A stretch of DNA of 64,000 nt, from the NCBI RefSeq assembly GCF_001623875.1, contig NZ_LWAE01000001.1, forward strand, positions 1 through 64,000, given 5' to 3'. The notes beneath the pieces were generated by a model. It was not told where the DNA came from, did no database searches, and saw nothing but the letters and a program-made list of their open reading frames with translations. Each line of letters opens with the position of its first letter. Positions within the stretch are counted from its first letter, which is position 1. The position numbers and the translations under genes were made by a program. Positions 51,478-61,578 of the stretch are shown here, piece after piece. Source of the stretch: Clostridium magnum DSM 2767. Its GTDB lineage: Bacteria; Bacillota; Clostridia; Clostridiales; Clostridiaceae.

Positions 51478-52450
51478 GGTACAGGTTATAGGTACAGGAA
51501 GCTATGTACCACCAAAGATTGTAAATAATAATGATTTATCCTGTATTGTAGATACCAGTGATGAATGGATAAGCAGCAGAACAGGAATAAAGGAAAGAAG
51601 AATATCTGAAGGAGAAAACACAGCAGATATGGCTTCAAAAGCAGCGATGAAAGCTATAGAAAATGCAAACATAAAGGTCGAGGATATAGATTTAATTATT
51701 GTAGGAACTGCTACACCAGATAGTTTTATTCCATCAACTGCTTGTATAGTGCAAAGTAACATAAAGGCGGTAAATGCGACTTGTTTTGATATTTCAGCAG
51801 CTTGTTCAGGATTCATCTATAGTTTAGATATTGCAACTCAGTTTATAAGATCAGGAAGTTGTAGGACTGCACTAGTTATTGGTGCAGAAACTCTTTCTAA
51901 GATTATTAACTGGGAGGATAGGAATACCTGTGTATTATTTGGAGATGGAGCAGCAGCAGCAATTTTAAAGACTTCTGACATTGAAGGTATACTATCTATC
52001 TTTAGAGGGTCCGATGGTAGTAAGGGAAAAGCGTTAGTTAGTGATGCAATTCCTGTAAAAAATCCATATGTAAGTAAGGAAAATTTAGATAAGCAAATGG
52101 ATTCTACAATTAAGATGGATGGTAGAGAAGTGTTTAAATTTGCAGTAAAAATTATAACACAAGGAGTAGAAAAACTTTTAGAAGATTCAAATTGCTCTTT
52201 AGAAGATATAAAATATATAGTACCACATCAAGCTAATTTTAGAATAATAGAATCAGCAGCTAAAAAATTAGGGGTAAGTGAAGAAAAATTCTATTTAAAC
52301 TTAGATAGATTTGGTAATACATCTGCTGCAAGTGTAGGTATTGCATTAGATGATATGGTAGAACAAAATCTAATCCAACGGGGAGATAAAATTTTACTCA
52401 TAGGATTTGGTGGAGGCCTAACTTATGGGGGAATAATAATTCAATGGTAA
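51470..52450 (+). CDS. fabH: 3-oxoacyl-[acyl-carrier-protein] synthase III
   Basis: This 326-residue condensing enzyme starts fatty-acid synthesis from acetyl-CoA or branched acyl-CoA and malonyl-ACP. The catalytic Cys is in FDISAACSGFIYSLD, the His in VPHQANFRII and the Asn in FGNTSAASVGIAL, completing the Cys-His-Asn triad. The start lies 8 bp before the fabT stop, so translation is coupled. Confidence 0.97.
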   Translation: MNKVQVIGTGSYVPPKIVNNNDLSCIVDTSDEWISSRTGIKERRISEGENTADMASKAAMKAIENANIKVEDIDLIIVGTATPDSFIPSTACIVQSNIKAVNATCFDISAACSGFIYSLDIATQFIRSGSCRTALVIGAETLSKIINWEDRNTCVLFGDGAAAAILKTSDIEGILSIFRGSDGSKGKALVSDAIPVKNPYVSKENLDKQMDSTIKMDGREVFKFAVKIITQGVEKLLEDSNCSLEDIKYIVPHQANFRIIESAAKKLGVSEEKFYLNLDRFGNTSAASVGIALDDMVEQNLIQRGDKILLIGFGGGLTYGGIIIQW

Positions 52451-52469
52451 TCATGGGATTGGAGGAAAT

Positions 52470-52697
52470 ATGATGGCTTTTGAGAAGATTAAGAGGATAA
52501 TGGCAGAACAGCTAGGATTATCAGAGAGTGATATAACAATGGACACTTCTTTTGAAGAGCTAGGGGTAGATTCACTGGATCTTTTTCAAATAATTATAGA
52601 GATAGAAGAAGAATTTAGTGTACAGATAGAAGATGCTGAATCAATTAAAACTGTTGGTGAAGCAGTTAAGTTTGTTGAAGATATATTACAAAAATAG
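52470..52697 (+). CDS. acpP: Acyl carrier protein
   Basis: A 75-residue acidic protein with the phosphopantetheine serine in GVDSLDLFQII (about residue 38). It carries the growing acyl chain among the operon's enzymes. ATG 52470 or the adjacent ATG 52473 could be the start; GGAGG precedes both. Confidence 0.97.
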   Translation: MMAFEKIKRIMAEQLGLSESDITMDTSFEELGVDSLDLFQIIIEIEEEFSVQIEDAESIKTVGEAVKFVEDILQK

Positions 52698-52716
52698 GTT
52701 TAATAACAATTTATAA

Positions 52717-52726
52717 TTTGATAGTC
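52717..52726 (+). promoter_or_regulatory. Possible second FabT site before fabK
   Basis: TTTGATAGTC matches one arm of the operator at 49847-49856 over ten bases and ends directly at the fabK ribosome-binding site. In Streptococcus pneumoniae FabT sites occur before both fabT and fabK. Confidence 0.55.
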
Positions 52727-52739
52727 GGGAGGAACAATT

Positions 52740-53687
52740 ATGATTAATTCCGTATTTTCTGATATGGTCGGGATAAAATATCCTATTATACAAGGTGGAA
52801 TGGCATGGATTGCTGATAGCTCTTTAGCAGCAGCAGTTTCTAATGCAGGTGGACTTGGTATTATTACAGGTAATGCTCCTTTAGATTGGATAAGAGAAGA
52901 GATACGTAAAGCAAAAAAGTTAACGGATAAGCCTTTTGGGGTGAATGTTATGCTTTTGGGTGAGACTGCAGATGCGGTTGCAAAAATGATTTGTGAAGAA
53001 GGCGTTAAAGTTGTTACTACAGGGGCTGGAAGTCCAGGTAAGTATATAGAAATGTGGAAGAGTCATGGCATAAAGGTTATACCAGTGGTAGCTTCAGTAG
53101 CATTGGCTAAGAGAATGGAAAGAGCAGGAGTTGATGCTATCATCGCAGAAGGATGCGAATCAGGAGGTCATGTAGGAGAACTTACTACTATGGCATTAGT
53201 TCCACAAGTAATTGATGCTGTTAATATTCCTGTAATTGCCGCAGGTGGAATAGGTGATGGAAGAGGCGCAGCAGCAGCATTTATGTTAGGTGCAGCAGGA
53301 ATACAAGTAGGAACAAGATTTTTGGTAGCAAATGAATGTACTGTTCACGGAAATTATAAGCAGAAAGTATTAAGTGCAAAGGATATAGACACTCAGGTTA
53401 CAGGCAGACCTACAGGACATCCAGTACGTGTGTTAAGAAACAAACTAGTAAGACAGTTTCAGCTTTTAGAGAAAGAAGGAGCGCCTGTAGAGAGATTTGA
53501 AGAACTAGGAAGAGGTGCGTTATCAAGAGCTGTCCGTGAAGGTGATGTTGATAATGGATCAGTAATGGCAGGACAGATTGCAGGTCTTGTTTCCAAGGAA
53601 CAAAGCTGCAGTGAGATAATAGAAGAGATATTTAGTGAAGCAGAAGCAAACTTGAAAAAAGTATCAAAGATGTTTCAAATTGGATAA
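52740..53687 (+). CDS. fabK: Enoyl-[acyl-carrier-protein] reductase II
   Basis: The 315-residue FMN TIM-barrel protein is NAD(P)H-dependent and completes each elongation cycle. Recognisable stretches are YPIIQGGMAWIADSSLAAAVSNAGGLG, GCESGGHVGELTTM and GAAGIQVGTRFLVANECTVH. Its presence in place of a fabI is typical of clostridia and streptococci. The ATG follows CGGGAGG. Confidence 0.96.
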   Translation: MINSVFSDMVGIKYPIIQGGMAWIADSSLAAAVSNAGGLGIITGNAPLDWIREEIRKAKKLTDKPFGVNVMLLGETADAVAKMICEEGVKVVTTGAGSPGKYIEMWKSHGIKVIPVVASVALAKRMERAGVDAIIAEGCESGGHVGELTTMALVPQVIDAVNIPVIAAGGIGDGRGAAAAFMLGAAGIQVGTRFLVANECTVHGNYKQKVLSAKDIDTQVTGRPTGHPVRVLRNKLVRQFQLLEKEGAPVERFEELGRGALSRAVREGDVDNGSVMAGQIAGLVSKEQSCSEIIEEIFSEAEANLKKVSKMFQIG

Positions 53688-53701
53688 GTGTGGAGGAGTA
53701 A

Positions 53702-54637
53702 ATGAGTAAAATAGCTTTTTTATTCTCAGGTCAAGGTGCACAATATGTTGGCATGGGAAAAGAATTATATGAAAATATAGATATATGCAAAGATGTATTT
53801 GAAAGTGCTGATAAGGCATTAGGATTTTCAATAACCAATATGTGCTTTGAAGGACCAGAACAGGATTTAAATAGCACTGAAAATACTCAACCAGCTATTT
53901 TAGCAGTAAGCATTGCAGCAGAAAAGGCATTAGAAAGTCATGGTATAAAGGCAGATATTACGGCAGGATTAAGTCTTGGTGAATATTCTGCTTTGGTTTG
54001 TAGTGGTGCATTAGAATTTGAAGAAGCAGTTAAGCTACTTAAAAAAAGAGGGAAATATATGCAAGAAGCAGTACCACAGGGAATTGGTACTATGGCTGCA
54101 ATAATAGGATTAGATGAAGAAAAAGTAAGAGAAGCTTGTAATGAGGCTTCTGATATAGGTATAGTTGAGCCTTCAAATTTAAACTGTCCAGGGCAAATTG
54201 TAATTGGTGGAGAGATTAAAGCAGTAGAGGCAGCTTGCGAAAAAGCAAGAGAAAAAGGTGCATTAAAAGCAGTTATCCTTACAGTTAGTGGGCCATTTCA
54301 TACATCAATGCTAAAACCAGCAGCGGATAAATTAGAGGAAGAACTTAAGAATGTATCAATAAGTGAACCTCTTATTCCAGTAATAACGAACGTTACAGGT
54401 GAGGCTGTAGAAAGCAAAGAACAAATAAAACCATTCTTGAAGGATCAGGTAATGAGTACAGTGCTTTTTGAAAAAAGTATAAGAACAATGATGGATATGG
54501 GCGTAGACACTTTTGTGGAAATCGGACCTGGTAAAGTATTAAGTGGGTTTGTAAAGAAGATAAACAGAAAAGCGCTAGTATTAAATGTTCAAGATTTAAA
54601 ATCATTGGAGAGTACTATAGAAAAACTAAAAAAATAG
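53702..54637 (+). CDS. fabD: Malonyl-CoA:acyl-carrier-protein transacylase
   Basis: A 311-residue alpha/beta enzyme that loads malonyl onto ACP. The nucleophile is in AGLSLGEYSALV (Ser), the partner His in SGPFHTSMLKPA, and the N-terminal signature is FSGQGAQYVGMG. The ATG follows GTGGAGGAG. It lies 14 bp after fabK. Confidence 0.97.
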   Translation: MSKIAFLFSGQGAQYVGMGKELYENIDICKDVFESADKALGFSITNMCFEGPEQDLNSTENTQPAILAVSIAAEKALESHGIKADITAGLSLGEYSALVCSGALEFEEAVKLLKKRGKYMQEAVPQGIGTMAAIIGLDEEKVREACNEASDIGIVEPSNLNCPGQIVIGGEIKAVEAACEKAREKGALKAVILTVSGPFHTSMLKPAADKLEEELKNVSISEPLIPVITNVTGEAVESKEQIKPFLKDQVMSTVLFEKSIRTMMDMGVDTFVEIGPGKVLSGFVKKINRKALVLNVQDLKSLESTIEKLKK

Positions 54638-54654
54638 AATGGAGAATGCGATCA

Positions 54655-55401
54655 ATGGAAAATTTAAAAGGAAAAACGGCAGTAGTCACAGGGGCTGGCC
54701 GTGGTATTGGTAAAGCTATAGCACTTAAATTAGCAGAACTAGGAGCAAACATAGTAATTAACTATAGAAGCAGTTCAAAATCAGTTGAAGACTTAATTAA
54801 GGAAATGGAAGATAAAGGTAGCAAAGCTATAGCTGTTCAAGGTGATGTCAGCATATTTGCAGAAGCTGAAAATATTATGAAGAAGGCTGTAGAAGCTTTT
54901 GGTTCTTTAGATATACTTGTTAATAATGCTGGTATTACAAAGGATGGTTTAATTCTCCGTATGAAAGAGGAGGATTTTGATAAGGTAATAGAAGTAAATT
55001 TAAAAGGTGCATTTAATTGCATAAGACATGCAACACCTATAATGATGAAGCAGAAATCTGGAAAGATAGTAAATATATCTTCAGTAGTTGGAGTGACAGG
55101 TAATTCTGGGCAAGTAAACTATTCAGCAGCAAAAGCAGGAATAATAGGTATAACTAAATCTACTGCTAGGGAACTTGCATCAAGAGGTATTACTGTAAAT
55201 GCTGTAGCTCCTGGATTTATTCAAACGGATATGACAGAAGTTTTATCAGATAAAGTAAAGGAAAGTACTATAAATACTATACCATTAAAGAAATTTGGTA
55301 CTGCTCAGGATGTAGCAAATTTAGTAGCTTTCTTAGCGTCTCCATCTGCAGATTATATTACTGGCCAAGTAATAAATGTAGATGGCGGAATGGTTATGTA
55401 A
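54655..55401 (+). CDS. fabG: 3-oxoacyl-[acyl-carrier-protein] reductase
   Basis: A 248-residue short-chain dehydrogenase. The cofactor motif is VTGAGRGIGKAIA, with NNAGITKDGL, and the catalytic Ser-Tyr-Lys is in ISSVVG, NYSAAKAG. The C terminus is YITGQVINVDGGMVM. I chose ATG 54655 (GGAG at a spacing of 10) over ATG 54646, which is only one base after that site. It reduces beta-ketoacyl-ACP. Confidence 0.96.
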   Translation: MENLKGKTAVVTGAGRGIGKAIALKLAELGANIVINYRSSSKSVEDLIKEMEDKGSKAIAVQGDVSIFAEAENIMKKAVEAFGSLDILVNNAGITKDGLILRMKEEDFDKVIEVNLKGAFNCIRHATPIMMKQKSGKIVNISSVVGVTGNSGQVNYSAAKAGIIGITKSTARELASRGITVNAVAPGFIQTDMTEVLSDKVKESTINTIPLKKFGTAQDVANLVAFLASPSADYITGQVINVDGGMVM

Positions 55402-55422
55402 ATTAAATTAAAGGTTGGTGAA

Positions 55423-56667
55423 ATGATAATGAAAAGAAGAGTTGTAGTTACAGGGTTAGGAGCAGTAACACCAGTAGGTAATGATGTAGAAACATTTTGG
55501 AATAATATAAAAAACGGTAAGCATGGTATAGATTTTATTAAGTGTTTTGATACAGAAAACTTTAAGGCAAAACTTGCTGCTGAAGTTAAGGATTTTGATC
55601 CTATAAAATATATAGATAAAAAAGAAGCAAAGAGAATGGATAGATTTTGCCAGTTTGCCTTGGCCTCAGCTATTGAAGCAGTAGAAAATTCAAAGTTAGA
55701 TTTAGAAAAAGTAGATAAAGAAAGATTTGGAGTTATCGTTGGTTCAGGAATAGGTGGTATAGGAACAGTAGAAAATGAACAAACAAAGCTTTTAGAAAAG
55801 GGGCCTGGAAGAGTTCAACCATTATTTATTCCTATAATAATAGGTAATATGGCAGCAGGAAATATAGCAATTAAGTTTGGTGCAGAAGCAGTTTGTACGA
55901 CAGTAGTTACAGCTTGTGCAACAGGAACTAATTCTATAGGTGAAGCTTATCGCACAATACAAAATGATTTGGCTGATATAATGATAGCCGGAGGAACTGA
56001 GGCGTCAATTACACCACTATCTGTGGCTGGATTTACATCTCTAACAGCTTTATCAAAGAGTACTGATCCTAATAGAGCATCTATTCCTTTCGATAAAGAG
56101 AGAGATGGATTTATTATGGGTGAGGGTGCAGGAATATTAGTATTAGAGTCCCTTGAACATGCACAGAAAAGAGGCGCTACTATATATGGCGAAGTAGTTG
56201 GGTATGGATCAACTTGTGATGCTTATCATATAACTGCGCCAGATTCAGAAGGAAAAGGTGCAGCAAGAGCTATGGAACTTGCTATTAAAGAAGCTGGAAT
56301 AAGTAAAGAAGAAGTATCTTATATAAATGCACATGGAACAAGTACACCAATAAATGATAAGGTTGAAACTGCTGCAATAAAGAGAGTATTCGGAGACTTT
56401 TCAAAGAATATACCAGTAAGTTCTACTAAATCTATGACAGGCCACTTATTAGGAGCAGCAGGAGCTATAGAAGCAATAGTATGTGTTAAAGCTTTAGAGG
56501 AAGGATTTGTGCCACCTACAGTAGGATACAAAGTTCAAGATGAAGAATGCGATCTTGATTGTGTACCAAATGAAGGTAGAAACATAGATGTTAAGTATGC
56601 TATGTCCAATTCCTTAGGTTTTGGAGGACACAATGCAGTAATTTTATTAAAAAAGTGGAGTGAGTAA
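55423..56667 (+). CDS. fabF: 3-oxoacyl-[acyl-carrier-protein] synthase II
   Basis: This 414-residue elongating condensing enzyme has the catalytic Cys in [16 protein letters not shown] and the two His in [13 protein letters not shown] and [13 protein letters not shown]. The conserved DRFCQFAL segment is near the N terminus. ATG 55423 or ATG 55429 could be the start. It overlaps or abuts accB. Confidence 0.97.
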   Translation: MIMKRRVVVTGLGAVTPVGNDVETFWNNIKNGKHGIDFIKCFDTENFKAKLAAEVKDFDPIKYIDKKEAKRMDRFCQFALASAIEAVENSKLDLEKVDKERFGVIVGSGIGGIGTVENEQTKLLEKGPGRVQPLFIPIIIGNMAAGNIAIKFGAEAVCTTVVTACATGTNSIGEAYRTIQNDLADIMIAGGTEASITPLSVAGFTSLTALSKSTDPNRASIPFDKERDGFIMGEGAGILVLESLEHAQKRGATIYGEVVGYGSTCDAYHITAPDSEGKGAARAMELAIKEAGISKEEVSYINAHGTSTPINDKVETAAIKRVFGDFSKNIPVSSTKSMTGHLLGAAGAIEAIVCVKALEEGFVPPTVGYKVQDEECDLDCVPNEGRNIDVKYAMSNSLGFGGHNAVILLKKWSE

Positions 56668-56668
56668 T

Positions 56669-57187
56669 ATGGACTTTAATGCAATTAAAGAAATGATAAA
56701 GACTATGGATGATTCTAAGTTAGGATATTTAGAAGTGAACTGGGAGGGTATCTCCATAGTAATGAGAAAACAAGGTGAGATTGATTTTTCAACACAACCT
56801 AGAAAAAATGATTCTAAAGTTGAAGTTGAAGATCAAAAGAATATTACAAAAGAATCTACTGATACTAAAGTGTATAAGAAAGAAGATAAAGAAGAGATAA
56901 TTGAGAATATAAAAGAAGAAGTTAAACATGCAATAGAAGATGTTAACATAAAAGAAGTAGTATCACCTATTGTTGGAACTTTTTATGCTTCTTCTAGCCC
57001 AGATAAGCCATCTTACGTAAGTGTAGGATCAAAGGTGAAAAAGGGGGATACACTTTGTATTATCGAAGCTATGAAGCTTATGAATGAGATTCAAAGTGAG
57101 GTAGATGGAGAAATTGTAGAAGTTTTAGTTAATAATGAGCAAATGGTTGAGTACGGCCAGCCAATGTTTAAAATAAAAGCTCAATAG
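56669..57187 (+). CDS. accB: Biotin carboxyl carrier protein of acetyl-CoA carboxylase
   Basis: The roughly 172-residue protein has an N-terminal helix ([16 protein letters not shown]), a Lys/Glu-rich flexible linker and a C-terminal biotinyl domain with the biotin lysine in [13 protein letters not shown] chose ATG 56669, 8 bases after GGAG; a GTG at 56660 overlaps that site. It is coupled to fabF. Confidence 0.95.
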   Translation: MDFNAIKEMIKTMDDSKLGYLEVNWEGISIVMRKQGEIDFSTQPRKNDSKVEVEDQKNITKESTDTKVYKKEDKEEIIENIKEEVKHAIEDVNIKEVVSPIVGTFYASSSPDKPSYVSVGSKVKKGDTLCIIEAMKLMNEIQSEVDGEIVEVLVNNEQMVEYGQPMFKIKAQ

Positions 57188-57220
57188 TGTATTTTTTAGT
57201 ATATTGCGGGAGGAAGTTAA

Positions 57221-57676
57221 ATGGAGAATACTGAGTTTACTGTTAACTTTGGAGTAAAAGAAATACAAAAAATTATTCCTCATAGATATCCTTTTTTATT
57301 AATTGATAAGGTAACTTATATGGAACCAGGTAAGAAAGCTATAGCATATAAGAATGTAACTATGAATGAGTATTTCTTTCAAGGACATTTTCCAGAAGAG
57401 CCTGTTATGCCTGGAGTATTAATTATAGAAGCATTAGCTCAAGCAGGGGCAGTAGCTATTTTGAGTCAAGAAAACTTCAAAGGTAAAATAGCCTTTTTTG
57501 GGGGAATAAATAAAGCTAAGTTTAGGAAAAAGGTATTACCAGGAGATACATTAAGGCTAGAAGTAGAGATAGTAAAGATAAAGGGCCCAGCAGGAATAGG
57601 TAATGCAGTAGCTTATGTAGATGATAAAAAGGTTGCTGAAGCTGAGATAATGTTTATGATAGGTGATAAAAACTAA
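57221..57676 (+). CDS. fabZ: 3-hydroxyacyl-[acyl-carrier-protein] dehydratase
   Basis: A 151-residue hotdog-fold enzyme with the catalytic His in [20 protein letters not shown] and [12 protein letters not shown] near the N terminus. It removes water from 3-hydroxyacyl-ACP. The gene between accB and accC is a common clostridial order. The ATG follows GGGAGG. Confidence 0.97.
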   Translation: MENTEFTVNFGVKEIQKIIPHRYPFLLIDKVTYMEPGKKAIAYKNVTMNEYFFQGHFPEEPVMPGVLIIEALAQAGAVAILSQENFKGKIAFFGGINKAKFRKKVLPGDTLRLEVEIVKIKGPAGIGNAVAYVDDKKVAEAEIMFMIGDKN

Positions 57677-57700
57677 AGTATTGGGAGTTGAATTTTCAAG

Positions 57701-59047
57701 GTGTTTAATAAGATATTAATTGCAAACAGAGGGGAAATAGCGGTTAGAATAATAAGGGCATGCAGAGAAATGGGAATAGAAACTGTAGCTGTTTATTCAG
57801 AAGCAGATAAAGATGCAATACATACACAGATGGCAGATGAAGCTGTATGTATTGGTCCGGCTGCTGCTAAGGATAGCTATTTAAATATACAAAATATAAT
57901 AAGTGCAACTGTTTTAACAGGGGCACAAGCTATTCATCCTGGATTTGGTTTTTTATCAGAGAACAGTAAGTTTGCTAAAATGTGTAAAGAGTGTAATATA
58001 GTTTTTATAGGACCAGATCCAGATTGTATTGAAAACATGGGAAATAAGTCTAATGCAAGAGATATTATGATTAAGGCAGGAGTACCTGTAGTCCCAGGAT
58101 CTAATGGCTCAATAAAAGATGAAAAAGAATTGATAAAAATCGCAAAAAAAATAGGGTATCCGGTAATGGTTAAGGCTTCTGCTGGTGGTGGTGGAAGAGG
58201 CATAAGAGTAGTTTATGAAGAATGTGACCTTGTAAAAGCATATGAAAATGCTAGAGCAGAGGCAAAAGCAGCTTTTGGAGACGAAACTATATACATGGAG
58301 AAGTTCGTAGAAAATCCAAAGCATGTTGAAATCCAGATACTGGGAGATAGTTTTGGCAATGTGGTATATTTAGGGGAAAGAGATTGTTCTATGCAAAGAA
58401 GAAATCAAAAGGTCTTAGAAGAAGCTCCTTGTCCAATTATGACTGAAGAATTAAGAAAAAGTATGGGTGAGACAGCGGTACGAGCAGCTAAAGCAGTAAA
58501 CTACAATAATGCAGGTACTATAGAGTTTTTACTAGATAAGCATAATAATTATTACTTTATGGAAATGAATACACGTATTCAAGTAGAGCATCCTATAACA
58601 GAAATGATTACAGGTGTAGATTTGATAAAGGAACAAATTAAGATTGCTTCAGGTGAAAAATTAGACTTTACACAGGAAGATGTAGTTCTAAATGGTCATT
58701 CTATTGAATGTAGAATAAATGCAGAGGATGCTAGAAGAGGGTTTATGCCTTCACCTGGGAAAATAAAGGATTTATACTTACCAGGTGGTTTTAATATTAG
58801 AATTGACAGTGCTGTATATTCCGGATATGTAATACCTCCATTTTATGATTCAATGATAGCAAAGTTAATAGTTCATGGAAAGAACAGAGAAGAAGCCATA
58901 TGTAAAATGAGAAGGGCACTTGGAGAATTTTTAATAGAAGGTGTTCATACAAACATAGATTTTCAATTTGAACTTATAAATAGTGAAGAATTTATAAAAG
59001 GAACTTATAACACTAAATTTATAGAAAATAATTTTAAGATTTCATAG
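57701..59047 (+). CDS. accC: Acetyl-CoA carboxylase, biotin carboxylase subunit
   Basis: This 448-residue ATP-grasp enzyme carboxylates biotin on AccB. It has ILIANRGEIAVRIIRACREMG, the Gly-rich loop KASAGGGGRGI and the active-site stretch MEMNTRIQVEHPITEM. The likely start is GTG 57701; GGGAG lies about 14 bases before it, rather far, and AAGG is closer. The length is standard. Confidence 0.96.
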   Translation: MFNKILIANRGEIAVRIIRACREMGIETVAVYSEADKDAIHTQMADEAVCIGPAAAKDSYLNIQNIISATVLTGAQAIHPGFGFLSENSKFAKMCKECNIVFIGPDPDCIENMGNKSNARDIMIKAGVPVVPGSNGSIKDEKELIKIAKKIGYPVMVKASAGGGGRGIRVVYEECDLVKAYENARAEAKAAFGDETIYMEKFVENPKHVEIQILGDSFGNVVYLGERDCSMQRRNQKVLEEAPCPIMTEELRKSMGETAVRAAKAVNYNNAGTIEFLLDKHNNYYFMEMNTRIQVEHPITEMITGVDLIKEQIKIASGEKLDFTQEDVVLNGHSIECRINAEDARRGFMPSPGKIKDLYLPGGFNIRIDSAVYSGYVIPPFYDSMIAKLIVHGKNREEAICKMRRALGEFLIEGVHTNIDFQFELINSEEFIKGTYNTKFIENNFKIS

Positions 59048-59085
59048 CAGGTTTTCTGTGGATTCCTGACTGGAGGTGAGCTAAC

Positions 59086-59961
59086 TTGTTAAACAATTTT
59101 TTTAAAAAAACAAAATATATTACTGTAAGTCAACAATCTCTAAGAAAAACTGAAGAAAAATCAGATAATAAACCTAGTATTCCTGACGGTATGTGGGTTA
59201 AATGTGAAACCTGCGGAAAAGTTTTATATAAGAGTGATCTTGATGAAAATAATAAAATATGTAATGATTGTGGCCATCATTTTAGGTTACGTGCAAGAGA
59301 ACGAATTAATATTACCATAGATAAGGATACATTTAGAGAATTTGACTATAGTATGACTTCAGATAATCCTATAGGCTTTGAGGGATACGAAGAAAAAACT
59401 AAAAAGATGAGAAATCAAGCAGGTATTAATGAAGCTGTAATTACTGGTACGGGAAAAGTCAGTGGTACAGAAGTAGTTATTTGTGTTATGGATAGCAATT
59501 TCATGATGGGAAGCATGGGCTCAGCGGTAGGAGAAAAGATTACAAGAGCTGTAGAAAATGCTATAGAACTAAAGTTGCCTGTGCTTATCTTTACTGCATC
59601 AGGTGGAGCTAGAATGCAAGAGGGAATATTCTCGCTTATGCAGATGGCAAAAGTAAGTTCAGCTATAGGTAGGCTTGGTAAAGAAGGATTATTATATATA
59701 ACTATACTTACGGACCCAACCACAGGTGGAGTTACAGCAAGTTTTGCAATGCTTGGAGATATTATTTTAGCAGAGCCAGGGACCTTAGTTGGTTTTGCAG
59801 GAAAAAGAGTTATAGAACAAACTATAAGACAAGAGCTGCCTGAAGGTTTTCAGAAGGCAGAGTTTTTATTAGAACATGGTTTTATAGACAGGATAGTTCC
59901 TAGGAGCGAATTAAAAGGTATACTAAAAAAAATACTTACAATTCATGACAGAAACAGATAG
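59086..59961 (+). CDS. accD: Acetyl-CoA carboxylase, carboxyltransferase subunit beta
   Basis: The 291-residue protein has a four-cysteine zinc ribbon (CETCGKVLY...CNDCGHHF, about residues 40-65) and the crotonase-fold carboxyltransferase domain with [12 protein letters not shown]. The start is TTG with GGAGGTG upstream. It forms an alpha2beta2 carboxyltransferase with AccA. Confidence 0.96.
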   Translation: MLNNFFKKTKYITVSQQSLRKTEEKSDNKPSIPDGMWVKCETCGKVLYKSDLDENNKICNDCGHHFRLRARERINITIDKDTFREFDYSMTSDNPIGFEGYEEKTKKMRNQAGINEAVITGTGKVSGTEVVICVMDSNFMMGSMGSAVGEKITRAVENAIELKLPVLIFTASGGARMQEGIFSLMQMAKVSSAIGRLGKEGLLYITILTDPTTGGVTASFAMLGDIILAEPGTLVGFAGKRVIEQTIRQELPEGFQKAEFLLEHGFIDRIVPRSELKGILKKILTIHDRNR

Positions 59962-60003
59962 TATTTCAGGTTATTAGATTTTCTAGGGAAAGGAAGCGCT
60001 CGT

Positions 60004-60849
60004 ATGGAAAAGTTTGAAAAAGTACAACAAATGTTAACTAGTAAACTCGATAACAAAACTGCTTGGGAAAGGTTATCTTTAGCAAGAATGATTGAAAGAC
60101 CAACTTCATTAGACTATATAGATAGAATATTTGACTCCTTTTTAGAGTTTCATGGAGATAGATGCTTTGGAGATGACTCTTCAGTTATTAGCGGTATTGG
60201 ATTATTAGCTGGGACCCCTGTGACTATAATAGCTCATCAGAAGGGTAGGAATACAAAAGAGAATATAAAAAGAAACTTTGGACAGCCAAACCCAGAAGGG
60301 TATAGAAAGGGCCTAAGGCTTATGAAGCAGGCAGAAAAGTTTAATAGACCTATTGTATGTTTCGTTGATACACCAGGAGCATTTCCAGGTATCGGAGCAG
60401 AGGAAAGAGGTCAGGGAGAAGCTATTGCAAGAAACCTTATTGAAATGTCAGGTTTAAAGACACCTATTATATCTTTAGTAATAGGAGAAGGTGGAAGTGG
60501 TGGCGCATTAGCTTTTGCTGTTGCAGATGAAGTTTGGATGTTAGAGAATTCAGTGTACTCCATACTATCACCTGAAGGCTTTGCCACTATATTGTGGAAG
60601 GATTCATCTAGGGCAAAAGAAGCTGCAGAGATGATGAAAATAACAGCGAAAGACCTAAAGGATTATGGAATTATTGATAAGGTAATTAAGGAACCATCCG
60701 GTGGAGCCCATAAAGATGTTGATAAGCTAGCTGCAACTATAAAAAAAGAGTTAATAGATTCTTTTAGTATACTGAAAAAACAATCTATAGATGAACTGCT
60801 GCAAAAAAGATATGATAAATTTAGAGGTATGGGAAAATATATTGAATAA
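60004..60849 (+). CDS. accA: Acetyl-CoA carboxylase, carboxyltransferase subunit alpha
   Basis: A 281-residue protein with the AccA stretches [36 protein letters not shown] and [17 protein letters not shown]. It is the last gene of the fab-acc operon. The length is a little under that of the E. coli protein, as usual in clostridia. A terminator follows. Confidence 0.96.
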   Translation: MEKFEKVQQMLTSKLDNKTAWERLSLARMIERPTSLDYIDRIFDSFLEFHGDRCFGDDSSVISGIGLLAGTPVTIIAHQKGRNTKENIKRNFGQPNPEGYRKGLRLMKQAEKFNRPIVCFVDTPGAFPGIGAEERGQGEAIARNLIEMSGLKTPIISLVIGEGGSGGALAFAVADEVWMLENSVYSILSPEGFATILWKDSSRAKEAAEMMKITAKDLKDYGIIDKVIKEPSGGAHKDVDKLAATIKKELIDSFSILKKQSIDELLQKRYDKFRGMGKYIE

Positions 60850-60851
60850 GC

Positions 60852-60893
60852 TCAAAAGGTGAACATTAAGGTATTAATATTCACCTTTTTTAT
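60852..60893. terminator. Terminator between accA and ferritin
   Basis: AAAAGGTGAA and TTCACCTTTT can pair across a loop that contains a TTAA/TTAA inner stem, followed by a T-run on the plus strand. It lies between convergent genes and may act both ways. Confidence 0.75.
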
Positions 60894-60901
60894 ATTTAAA
60901 A

Positions 60902-61411
60902 TTACACTGTAGTAGGCGGCGTAAAGCTTCTTGTCATAAGTTCAGAATCTAGCATATATATAGCGGCAGAATCATCGCCTATTCGCTCTAATCTCTTAAT
61001 AATACCATTAAATGTGTTTTCCTCTTCTACTTGCTCATCTATAAACCATTTCAATAAGCTTATTGTAGCATGTTCTCTTTGATCAGTAGCTATATCCATT
61101 AAGTTGTATACTCTTTGAGTAACACTTTTTTCATGAGCCAGGCCTTCTTTAAAAACATCAAGAATAGATTCAAAATTATTTTTAGGTTCAGGAAGAGCAG
61201 AAATGGTTACCCTACCACCCATTTGATTTAGATAGTTAAAAAATTTTTCGGCATGAAAATTTTCTTCTTGGCTTTGAACCTTGAAGAAGTTGGCAAATCC
61301 CTCTAAGTCATTTGATGCACAATAGGCTTGCATAGCTATATAAGCATTTGCTGAATAGAACTCATAGTTTATTTGATCGTTAATTGCAGTCATTAGTTGT
61401 TCACTTAACAT
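60902..61411 (-). CDS. Ferritin
   Basis: A 169-residue four-helix iron-storage protein with the diiron ligands in INYEFYSANAYIAMQAY and SQEENFHAEKFFNYL and the third-helix DQREHATISLLKWFIDEQVEEE. This is the non-haem bacterial FtnA type and lacks the haem-ligand methionine of bacterioferritin that I would expect near the first helix. The ATG follows CGGGAGG. It is a single-gene unit. Confidence 0.94.
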   Translation of the reverse strand: MLSEQLMTAINDQINYEFYSANAYIAMQAYCASNDLEGFANFFKVQSQEENFHAEKFFNYLNQMGGRVTISALPEPKNNFESILDVFKEGLAHEKSVTQRVYNLMDIATDQREHATISLLKWFIDEQVEEENTFNGIIKRLERIGDDSAAIYMLDSELMTRSFTPPTTV

Positions 61412-61537
61412 AATATTACCTCCCGAATTTTATATGCAAAAATACACAAAGTATTTTGAATTATTTCATATATTAGCACAATTGACATATAATTTAAATG
61501 GCAATCTATGGATTTTTAAATTGTTCAAGTTTAATTA

Positions 61538-61573
61538 AAAATAACTAGAGGGAAAATTCCCGCTAGTTATTTT
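61538..61573 (-). terminator. Intrinsic terminator after the subtilase gene
   Basis: AATAACTAG and CTAGTTATT flank GGGAATTTTCCC, giving a long stem with a T-run on the minus strand. Confidence 0.85.
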
Positions 61574-61578
61574 CAAAT

